Shown piece after piece: positions 15,848 through 21,776 of a stretch of DNA of 21,776 nucleotides. The stretch covers positions 1-21,776 of the forward strand of contig JAEDLR010000035.1 of NCBI GenBank assembly GCA_016295145.1. The letters are read 5' to 3'. The notes under the pieces are model-generated. The model did no database searches, had not been told where the DNA came from, and saw nothing but the letters and a program-made list of their open reading frames with translations. This stretch comes from Oscillospiraceae bacterium (GTDB lineage: Bacteria; Bacillota; Clostridia; Oscillospirales; Ruminococcaceae). Made by a program: the position numbers and the translations under genes. The number at the start of each line of letters is the position of its first letter. The first letter of the stretch is position 1.

Positions 15848-16604
15848 TCTGCACGGACACATCGCCGTGATTACGGGGGCATCGGGTATGCTGGGCCGTA
15901 TCATAGCAAGGGTATTCGCACAATGCGGTGCCGATCTTGCACTGCACTACTATCACGGCAAAGAACAGGCGGAAACCCTTGCTGAGACCCTGCGTGCCGA
16001 AACCGGCCGCCGCATTGTCACTGTGGGCGGCGATATTACCAAGGCTGAGGATGTGCAGCAAATGCACGAACAGGTGCGGTCAACACTTGGCGTTGCAGAT
16101 ATTCTCGTACACAATGCGGTGATCCAGTACACATGGACTTCCGTATTGGAACAGCCCCTTTCGGATTTCGACAGCCAGTATCAGTCCTGCGTCATGCAGA
16201 CCGTTCACATGGTCAAAGCATTCGTGCCCGATATCATCGCGGCAGGCAAGGGCGGCAGAATCGTCGTCATCAATACCGAATGCGCTGCATTGGCTGAAGC
16301 AAACTGCGGTGCTTACACTTCTGCAAAGCGCGGTCTGGATGGTCTTGTGCGCTGCCTTGCCAAGGAACTCGGCACCCATGCTATCACCGTGAATCAGGTT
16401 GCACCCGGCTGGACAATCACCGAAAACGACCGCAAGAATCACACCGAAATACAGCCCGATTATGACCGCAGCGTACCGCTTGGCCGCCGGGGCACAGATA
16501 TGGAGATCGCACAGATGTGCGCATTTTTCGCTTCATCCCTTGCAGGCTTTACCACGGGAGCATATATTCCCGTTTCCGGAGGCAGGGTCATGCCTGCCAT
16601 TTGA
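15834..16604 (+). CDS. Short-chain dehydrogenase/reductase (FabG-like)
   Basis: The protein has 256 residues. AAAGGAG lies 9 bases before the ATG. The Rossmann nucleotide loop is TGASGMLG (14-21). The central motif is HNAV at 93-96 where most relatives have NNAG, and the catalytic YxxxK is Y161/K165 (YTSAK). Thirteen residues before the Tyr, where the catalytic Ser normally sits, there is T148 (VINTECA). The segment NQVAPGWTITEND and the C-terminal TGAYIPVSGGRVMP are typical of FabG-like oxidoreductases. The substrate is unknown. Overlap with the phosphopantetheinyl transferase gene suggests a carrier-bound acyl substrate, which is inference. thyX starts 20 bases downstream. Confidence 0.88.
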   Translation: MLQIDLHGHIAVITGASGMLGRIIARVFAQCGADLALHYYHGKEQAETLAETLRAETGRRIVTVGGDITKAEDVQQMHEQVRSTLGVADILVHNAVIQYTWTSVLEQPLSDFDSQYQSCVMQTVHMVKAFVPDIIAAGKGGRIVVINTECAALAEANCGAYTSAKRGLDGLVRCLAKELGTHAITVNQVAPGWTITENDRKNHTEIQPDYDRSVPLGRRGTDMEIAQMCAFFASSLAGFTTGAYIPVSGGRVMPAI

Positions 16605-16624
16605 CTGAACAGGAGGTCACACAT

Positions 16625-17983
16625 ATGGAACAGCTCAAAGTGCAGATTGTTTCGCACTCCGATGCAGGAGAACTGGTTTGCGCCGCATCTGCAAGAATTT
16701 CCACCACACAAGGCACGGCACTCTCGATCTTGGAACGTTCGAAGGAAAAGGAGAACAACAGCTCACTCATTCAAAAGGTAGTCGCTTCGGGGCATCAATC
16801 GGTGGTGGAACACGCTGTATTTACCGTTGCATTTGATAATGTAAGCGTCTGCACCGAGGAGTTTGTCATTGAATTTCGTCTGGCATCCTACACGGTGCAG
16901 TCTCGTCGCTATGTAGATTTCTCCCACACGGGATTCTATCAGCCTGCCATGCCCGAACAATGCGTTGCGCCCTACCGCGCACATATGGCTTCTCTATTTG
17001 ATACCTACGCGCAGCTCCTTGCACTGGATATCCCCAAGGAAGATGCCCGTTTTGTGCTGCCCTATTGCTTCCGCAGCAACTTTTACTGCACAATGAACGC
17101 CCGTGAGCTTGCCCATATGATCGCTACCATGCTGTGGGGCAGAGGCAGATTTGTACCCGAACTGGTCGCCATCGGCACTGCGCTGAAAGCACAGTTTGAG
17201 CAATATTTTCCGAATCTGCTCAATGGCATGCGCCCCCAATATGAAAAACGCGCTGCAGATATCCGCTACACCCTGCCGCAGACTGCACCTGCTGTCGCAG
17301 AGCCGACAGTAGAAAAAGCGCAGACAATCCTACATTCTGTTACACCCAATGCGGATACGGTCGTGAAATCTGCAGCAGCAGCCAACGGTGCCGTAACAGT
17401 CGATTTTCCATCCCTCTCGCTGAAAGAAATCGTTACCGCGGAGCGTCCCCGTGAACTGGAACTGATACAGGCACTCTTTACCATCCAGGGATTGTCCCTT
17501 GCGGCTGTCACCCATCTGGTGCGCCATCGGGTACAGTCGGTGCTAGTGCCCCAGGTGTTGCAGGCACTGACGGCAAACCGCTATGTTCTGCCCGAAACCA
17601 TCGCGCAGAATGCTGCAGCAAGCGCACTGTATCACAAGGCATTTGCCGAAAATACCCAGTCCGTGCGCGATCTGATTGCAATGGGGCTGCCCATAGAGGC
17701 ATTGCAATATTTTGCCATGGCAGGTCATCTTTTAGATTGCACTTGTGCCATGAACGGCAGAGAATTGCAGCATTTCTTTGCATTGCGTACCTGCAGCCGC
17801 GCCCAGTGGGAAATCCGTGCGGTAGCAGAAGAACTGCTCTTTGCGCTGCGTAAACACGGCGAAGTGTTCCATCTATTCGGCCCCAGCTGCTATACCACAG
17901 GCCATTGCCCCGAGGGGCGCTTCAGCTGCGGTAAAATGCAGGAAATGCAGCAAAAATACAGCGCAGATCCAGACTGTGATTGA
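16625..17983 (+). CDS. thyX: Double-length FAD-dependent thymidylate synthase (fused ThyX halves)
   Basis: The protein has 452 residues, about twice the usual 220-250 of ThyX. AGGAGG (16611-16616) lies 8 bases before the ATG. ThyX methylates dUMP to dTMP with methylene-tetrahydrofolate and FADH2. Half 1 (about 1-215) keeps GHQSVVEH (56-63), the SxRY end of the ThyX motif (SYTVQSRRY), and ARFVLP with R142, plus MNARELAH. It has EFRLAS (83-88) where the family has RHRxxS, and lacks the LR...AQWE segment. Half 2 (about 262-452) lacks GHxSxxEH but keeps RHRVQS (300-305), NGREL, LR (387-388) and AQWEIR (393-398), and ends in a cysteine-rich tail (C422, C428, C435). The halves together contain one full set of motifs. 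The likely product is an internal pseudo-dimer that assembles into the active enzyme. Confidence 0.85.
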   Translation: MEQLKVQIVSHSDAGELVCAASARISTTQGTALSILERSKEKENNSSLIQKVVASGHQSVVEHAVFTVAFDNVSVCTEEFVIEFRLASYTVQSRRYVDFSHTGFYQPAMPEQCVAPYRAHMASLFDTYAQLLALDIPKEDARFVLPYCFRSNFYCTMNARELAHMIATMLWGRGRFVPELVAIGTALKAQFEQYFPNLLNGMRPQYEKRAADIRYTLPQTAPAVAEPTVEKAQTILHSVTPNADTVVKSAAAANGAVTVDFPSLSLKEIVTAERPRELELIQALFTIQGLSLAAVTHLVRHRVQSVLVPQVLQALTANRYVLPETIAQNAAASALYHKAFAENTQSVRDLIAMGLPIEALQYFAMAGHLLDCTCAMNGRELQHFFALRTCSRAQWEIRAVAEELLFALRKHGEVFHLFGPSCYTTGHCPEGRFSCGKMQEMQQKYSADPDCD

Positions 17984-17993
17984 TAAACATCCC

Positions 17994-18074
17994 GCCCTCT
18001 CTATTTGGAGAGGGCATTGTCATCTCTGCGGGCAAAAATGGTAGAATGCTACTCCTACTTCATTCTGTTTTTTT
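17994..18074 (+). terminator. Terminator region after thyX
   Basis: A strong hairpin, GCCCTCTC (17994-18001) with GAGAGGGC (18008-18015), lacks a T run. A second weak hairpin, AGAATG (18043-18048) with CATTCT (18061-18066), is followed by GTTTTTTT. Together they probably end the LUD-to-thyX transcript. Confidence 0.55.
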
Positions 18075-18097
18075 ATGAAAATATGAAAAATTTTCAT
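18075..18097 (+). repeat. ATGAAAAT direct and inverted repeats
   Basis: ATGAAAAT (18075-18082) is followed directly by ATGAAAAA, and ATTTTCAT (18090-18097) is its inverted copy. This is a possible operator upstream of the dockerin gene. Confidence 0.5.
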
Positions 18098-18111
18098 CTA
18101 AGATTCACAAA

Positions 18112-18139
18112 GTTCATCGTGTGTTCATAAAGTGTTCAT
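18112..18139 (+). promoter_or_regulatory. Three GTTCAT direct repeats at 11-base period
   Basis: GTTCAT occurs at 18112-18117, 18123-18128 and 18134-18139, exactly one helical turn apart. The last two are TGTTCAT separated by AAAG, the layout (7-base unit, 4-base spacer) recognised by PhoB/OmpR-type regulators. It lies 14 bases upstream of the likely -35. Confidence 0.6.
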
Positions 18140-18152
18140 AAAACATTATGAT

Positions 18153-18180
18153 TTGTATGATATTCTATCCCTGTTATGAT
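18153..18180 (+). promoter_or_regulatory. Promoter of the second dockerin gene
   Basis: TTGTAT (18153-18158), a 16-base spacer ending in TGT, TATGAT (18175-18180), an extended -10. An alternative TATGAT lies at 18156-18161. Confidence 0.55.
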
Positions 18181-18245
18181 ATGCGCTTGTGCTGCAAAAT
18201 CGGTTGCGGCAGTGCATTCGGCATTTTGGAAAGGAAGGGTTTTCT

Positions 18246-20063
18246 ATGAACAGAATCACACAGGGCAAGCGGCTGCTCTCAGGCGTATTGAGCATATGTC
18301 TGACTGCTGTTATTGCCACATTCCCCACCTCAGTTGTATCTGCATCAACCGTTACTGTAGGGCAAAAGCTTGCCCAGGATGGCGTTTACACTGGTTACAC
18401 AGCAGAGCTTGCAAGCTCTGGGCTGGATACCGTTGTGGTGTATGTTACCAGTGCAACGGATACCACTTTTTCGTTCGGTTTCGGTATCGGCACAGCATCC
18501 TCTCCCTACTGGTATGAGTACACAGGTTCCGGCTTCGCTTCTGAGGGCAAGGGGACAGAGGTTTCGCTGAAGGCAGGCGTTTCTACTCCCATCTCCATTG
18601 ATGTTTCCAGCCTGGATCTGAGCTACAATCCCAAATCCGATCAGTATCCCGGCAAGTATGAGTTCCGCAACTATTCCAGCGGCACCGTTACGGTGGATAA
18701 GATCTCCGACACCGCAAGCGGCACTACAACCCCCGATACCCCCGGCGGCCCCACAGGTACTGCCAATACAAAGAGCGGCACCTACACCTTTACTGATAAC
18801 AAAGACGGTACTGCGACCATCACGGCAACGCTTGCAGCTACCGTAGACGGCATTGATGCACTGCTGACACAGGGCTACGATGAGGAATTGTATCTCGATG
18901 AGAACGAGAATTCTTCCTGGAAAGAGGGCGACCCCATCAACAGCCACAAAATCAAGTACAGCGAGTTCGGTGTACCCGCAGGCGATGGCATCACATTGCA
19001 GTCCTTCACCTTTACTTTGGAATCCACTGAAGATATGGGTACTTTCATGTACGGCTGCGGTCTCAATGTTGTGCAGAACTCTCCTGCCGATACCGAGGCT
19101 GTTCTGGGTAAGAACGGCTACTGGTACAACGAACACGGCGAGGATGCCGAGGGCGTTGATTTTGAGATCGAAGTAGGCAAAGGCACCACACTCAAGGATT
19201 GCGGCAACTGGCTGGAGGTTACATGGGATGTTCCCGCTGATGTACAGCCCTATGCCACTACCGGTGCATCGGATACCGTTTCTTTGCAGTATTGGTACGG
19301 CGATCTGGATGAAGTAACGCTGACCGCTGCAACCTGCACCTACACGGTTGAAAAGACGGTCCCTTATTCGGGTCAAGCATCTGCAAGCGTTTCCGAGAAA
19401 ATTACCGCAGGTTCTGATACCACCAATTCCGTTCAGGTCGCACTTGCAGAGTTGGGTCTGACCGAGAACGACCAGATTCAGGCAATCAAGTTCACCATCG
19501 AGGGCGGCTCTGCGCTCGGTAAGATTGTTTTCGGCATGGGCGCATCCGTTACCGAGGACTGCACCGCAGCAACCAGCGATTTCTTCTACATGAGCAACAG
19601 CTACGCCATTCTTGACGAGGATGACGGCACTGCTGAGATTATGTGGATTTTGCCCGACGGCGTGGCAGGCTTTGTGGATAACACCTATGGCAATGCACTG
19701 TTCGGCTACTGGTATGGTGAGAACGAGGATAGCGTTACCCTGACCGATATCACTGTTTACTACAACACGGTTGAGGAAACCACCACCACGACTACAACTA
19801 CAACGACTACAACTACAACGACTACAACGACTACAACAACCACTACCACCACGGAAACGCTGACGGCAACTCTGCTGGGCGATGTGAACTGCGATGGAGA
19901 CGTCAAGGTCGGCGATGTGATCCTGCTCAACCGTTTCATTGCAGAAGACCTTGAAGCAACGGTCTCCAAGCAGGGTCTGGTCAACGCCGATGTGGATCTT
20001 TCCGGCGATGCAGACGGTGCAGATGCTGTTGGCATCCTGAAGATGCTGGCAAGTATTGCCTGA
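18246..20063 (+). CDS. Secreted multi-module protein with Thr linker and type I dockerin
   Basis: The protein has 605 residues. The ATG at 18246 follows AGGAAGG at 7 bases and opens a signal peptide (MNRITQGKRLL, hydrophobic core, likely cut after VSA at residue 33). Three beta-rich modules follow: about 34-155, 181-375 and 380-510. Motifs SPYWYEY, SLQYWYGD and LFGYWYGE recur at similar module positions and resemble the QFWW-type motif of the other dockerin protein. A Pro/Gly/Thr linker separates modules 1 and 2. A tract of 25 consecutive Thr (512-536) precedes the dockerin (545-605), whose first calcium loop GDVNCDGDVKVGD is nearly identical to that of the other protein; the second is NADVDLSGDADGAD. 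No catalytic domain is recognised. It is likely a cellulosomal carbohydrate-binding or structural subunit. A terminator follows, and special repeats precede its promoter. Confidence 0.85.
   Translation: MNRITQGKRLLSGVLSICLTAVIATFPTSVVSASTVTVGQKLAQDGVYTGYTAELASSGLDTVVVYVTSATDTTFSFGFGIGTASSPYWYEYTGSGFASEGKGTEVSLKAGVSTPISIDVSSLDLSYNPKSDQYPGKYEFRNYSSGTVTVDKISDTASGTTTPDTPGGPTGTANTKSGTYTFTDNKDGTATITATLAATVDGIDALLTQGYDEELYLDENENSSWKEGDPINSHKIKYSEFGVPAGDGITLQSFTFTLESTEDMGTFMYGCGLNVVQNSPADTEAVLGKNGYWYNEHGEDAEGVDFEIEVGKGTTLKDCGNWLEVTWDVPADVQPYATTGASDTVSLQYWYGDLDEVTLTAATCTYTVEKTVPYSGQASASVSEKITAGSDTTNSVQVALAELGLTENDQIQAIKFTIEGGSALGKIVFGMGASVTEDCTAATSDFFYMSNSYAILDEDDGTAEIMWILPDGVAGFVDNTYGNALFGYWYGENEDSVTLTDITVYYNTVEETTTTTTTTTTTTTTTTTTTTTTTTTETLTATLLGDVNCDGDVKVGDVILLNRFIAEDLEATVSKQGLVNADVDLSGDADGADAVGILKMLASIA
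19779..19853 (+). repeat. 25-codon polythreonine tract
   Basis: These are 75 bases of ACN codons only, with a local five-codon period (ACG ACT ACA ACT ACA). They encode the linker in front of the dockerin. Confidence 0.95.
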
Positions 20064-20148
20064 TCCGCTTTGTTGATTACATACCTTTGTTTTTCTGCTT
20101 CTCCTTTCTGAAGCTTCTTTCATTGTTGTTTGGTTTGATATTGTTTTT

Positions 20149-20183
20149 GGCTGCGAGGCGATTGGTGCTTCGCAGCCTTTTTT
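20149..20183 (+). terminator. Terminator of the second dockerin gene
   Basis: GGCTGCGA (20149-20156) pairs perfectly with TCGCAGCC (20170-20177), followed by TTTTTT. Confidence 0.9.
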
Positions 20184-20269
20184 ACTGCGTATTATGTTGT
20201 GAATAATCTACAAAAGCACGCACGATACAGCTGTTTGCCATGACAAAAGAGAAAAAATCTGTAAAGTGC

Positions 20270-20298
20270 TTGACATTTACAGCGAAAACTGTTATAAT
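20270..20298 (+). promoter_or_regulatory. Consensus sigma-A promoter of ylxM-ffh
   Basis: A perfect TTGACA (20270-20275), a 17-base spacer and a perfect TATAAT (20293-20298), with TGT in front as an extended -10. The stretch 20064-20357 otherwise holds only the preceding terminator. Confidence 0.92.
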
Positions 20299-20357
20299 GA
20301 CTCTTGCGTGTAAAGGCTTGAACTATGACAGCAATTCAGGATGCGAGGACGGATACA

Positions 20358-20708
20358 ATGAAAAATCTGGATTTTGTTCTGCTGCTGGATTGCTACGGCA
20401 GCCTGCTGACCAAACGGCAGCGCGATCTGCTGGAGGGGTATTACGATGAGGATCTCTCCCTGGCAGAACTTGCGGATCCGCTGGGGGTTTCCCGTCAGGC
20501 AGTGCATGACAGCATTCGCCGCGGAGAACGCCAACTGTTAAGCTTTGAGGAACAAATGGGGCTTGCACATCGCTTGCAGCAGTGCCACGCCTTGTTTGAA
20601 ACCATCGAAGGTTACGGCGCACAGCTCAAGGCGTTGGGCACCACACAAACAACCGCAATCGCAGACGCCATTGCCGATGCCGCACGGCAGGGTAAGGCAC
20701 TGCTGTAA
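20358..20708 (+). CDS. ylxM: YlxM-family SRP-associated helix-turn-helix protein
   Basis: The protein has 116 residues, normal for the UPF0122/YlxM family. The ATG at 20358 has GAGGA 8 bases upstream; an in-frame ATG at 20325 lacks a binding site. The N-terminal part (LLDCYGSLLTKRQRDLLEGYYDEDLSLAELADPLGVSRQAVHDSIRRGERQL, about 8-59) is a sigma-70 region-4-like helix-turn-helix. The C-terminal part is a charged helix. YlxM is encoded next to ffh in Firmicutes and is thought to act with the signal recognition particle, with its exact role unsettled. ffh starts 69 bases downstream and shares the consensus promoter. Confidence 0.92.
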   Translation: MKNLDFVLLLDCYGSLLTKRQRDLLEGYYDEDLSLAELADPLGVSRQAVHDSIRRGERQLLSFEEQMGLAHRLQQCHALFETIEGYGAQLKALGTTQTTAIADAIADAARQGKALL

Positions 20709-20710
20709 CA

Positions 20711-20727
20711 GGATGTCTCAGACATCC
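20711..20727 (+). other. Small hairpin between ylxM and ffh
   Basis: GGATGTC pairs with GACATCC around TCA. There is no T run, so it is not a terminator; it could affect mRNA stability or relative expression. Confidence 0.4.
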
Positions 20728-20777
20728 CTGCATACCGTATACTGCATACTGCAAAACGGCAAAGGAGGGAATCCCAC

Positions 20778-21776
20778 ATGGCATTTGAAGGCTTGTCCGG
20801 TAAACTGAATCAGGTATTCAAAAAGCTGCGCTCCCGCGGCAAACTCACTGAGGCGGATGTAAAAGAAGCCATGCGTGAGGTTCGTCTGGCACTGCTGGAA
20901 GCAGATGTCAGCTATAAGGTCGTAAAAGATTTCGTCGGCAAGGTAACAGAGCGTGCCATTGGAAGCGATGTGCTGGAAAGTCTAACTCCTGCACAGCAGG
21001 TCGTCAAAATCGTGAACGAGGAGCTTTGCGCTTTGATGGGCAACGCCAATGCCCGTATCAACTTTCCCTCAAAGCCGCCTTGTGTGATGATGCTGTGCGG
21101 ACTGCAGGGTTCGGGTAAAACCACGCACGCAGCGAAGCTCGCCAAATATCTAAAAAAAGAGGGCCATCATCCGCTGTTGGTTGCCTGCGACGTCTACCGA
21201 CCCGCTGCAATCGACCAGTTGAAGATTGTCGGTGAACAGGCAGGCGTTGCCGTATTCGAGATGGGGCAGATCAATCCCGTGGAGATCGCAAGGCAAAGCC
21301 TGCGCTACGCCACAGACCATAACCATGACCTCGTCATTCTCGATACCGCAGGCCGTCTGCATATCGACGAAAAACTGATGGATGAACTCAAGGAGATCAA
21401 AGCGGCAACACAGCCCCACGAGATTATGCTGGTGGTGGACGCCATGACGGGTCAGGATGCCGTCAATGTCGCCAAGGCATTCGATGACGCACTGGGCATT
21501 CACAGCGTGCTGATGTCGAAGCTGGATTCCGATACCAGAGGCGGCGCGGCACTTTCCGTGCTATCTGTTACGGGCAAACCCATTAAGTTTGTGGGTATGG
21601 GCGAAAAGCTGGATGAATTCGAGCAGTTCCACCCCGAGCGCATGGCGTCCCGTATTCTGGGCATGGGCGATGTGCTGACGCTGATTGAGAAAGCTGAAAC
21701 GGTCTACTCTCAGCAGGAAGCCGAAAAACTCACGCAGAAGCTGCAAAAAAATCAGTTTGATATGAATGACCTGCTG
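20778..21776 (+). CDS. ffh: Signal recognition particle GTPase Ffh, 5' part
   Basis: The first 333 residues are present; the frame is still open at the window end (full proteins have about 450). AAAGGAGGG lies 9 bases before the ATG. Ffh binds SRP RNA and signal sequences and delivers ribosomes to FtsY at the membrane. The N domain (1-90) is followed by the G domain with GLQGSGKTT (G1), DVYRPAAIDQL, LDTAGRLH (G3) and SKLDSDTRGGAAL (G4/G5 region, where TKLDGD is most common). VGMGEKLDEFEQFHPERMASRILGMGD closes the G domain. The methionine-rich M domain that binds SRP RNA and signal peptides is mostly beyond the edge. It is co-transcribed with ylxM. Confidence 0.97.
   Translation, partial: MAFEGLSGKLNQVFKKLRSRGKLTEADVKEAMREVRLALLEADVSYKVVKDFVGKVTERAIGSDVLESLTPAQQVVKIVNEELCALMGNANARINFPSKPPCVMMLCGLQGSGKTTHAAKLAKYLKKEGHHPLLVACDVYRPAAIDQLKIVGEQAGVAVFEMGQINPVEIARQSLRYATDHNHDLVILDTAGRLHIDEKLMDELKEIKAATQPHEIMLVVDAMTGQDAVNVAKAFDDALGIHSVLMSKLDSDTRGGAALSVLSVTGKPIKFVGMGEKLDEFEQFHPERMASRILGMGDVLTLIEKAETVYSQQEAEKLTQKLQKNQFDMNDLL

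Noticed and set aside
19779..19853. CRISPR-like or satellite array at the repeated ACN tract
   Set aside because: It is in frame, has no spacers, and encodes a Thr linker typical of secreted Ruminococcus proteins.
18345..20123. A 592-codon open frame on the minus strand opposite the second dockerin gene
   Set aside because: It arises from the codon bias and the ACN tract of the real gene; the product is a Cys/Ile/Gly-rich sequence with no recognisable motif.
20240..20449. Small open frame of 69 codons over the ylxM promoter
   Set aside because: It overlaps a perfect consensus promoter and the ylxM start, lacks a ribosome binding site, and shows no motif.

Overview
The window looks like a chromosomal segment from a low-to-mid GC Gram-positive anaerobe of the Ruminococcus/Oscillospiraceae group. 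The reasons are two secreted proteins that end in type I dockerins, long threonine-only linkers, sigma-A type promoters, AGGAGG ribosome binding sites, and typical Firmicutes housekeeping genes (parAB, guaB, miaB, ylxM-ffh). The two dockerin proteins suggest a cellulosome producer. The species (for example R. champanellensis or a relative) is only a guess.

Layout. Bases 1-1149 hold the 3' part of a beta-helix-like repeat protein, followed by a strong terminator. Bases 1355-3442 encode a secreted four-module protein with a C-terminal dockerin. A block on the minus strand (read right to left) follows: parA, parB, guaB, then a CpsB-like PHP protein with an eroded metal site (7554 down to 3601). 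A divergent intergenic region at 7555-7825 carries clear promoters for parA and for an OmpR-type response regulator, whose histidine kinase ends at 10971. A 381-base gap (10972-11352) contains the kinase terminator and, on the minus strand, two paired structures whose G-U pairs would be A-C mismatches on the plus strand. This is the best candidate here for an undescribed non-coding RNA. miaB (minus) follows, divergent from a foldase-like secreted protein with a threonine-rich insert.

From 14508 a tight plus-strand cluster runs LUD-domain protein, Sfp-type phosphopantetheinyl transferase, SDR oxidoreductase, and a double-length ThyX. The ThyX has two fused ThyX-like halves that have lost different halves of the usual active-site signature, which is the most interesting protein in the window. 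After it comes a promoter region with three GTTCAT direct repeats at an exact 11-base period (PhoB/OmpR-type spacing) in front of the second secreted dockerin protein (18246-20063). The window ends with a consensus promoter driving ylxM and ffh (ffh is cut by the window edge).

Functional themes. The dockerin proteins carry no recognisable catalytic domain; their modules share a W-centred aromatic motif and look like carbohydrate-binding or scaffold-docking accessories. The remaining genes serve chromosome partitioning, GMP and dTMP synthesis, tRNA modification, carrier-protein activation, protein export and signal transduction.
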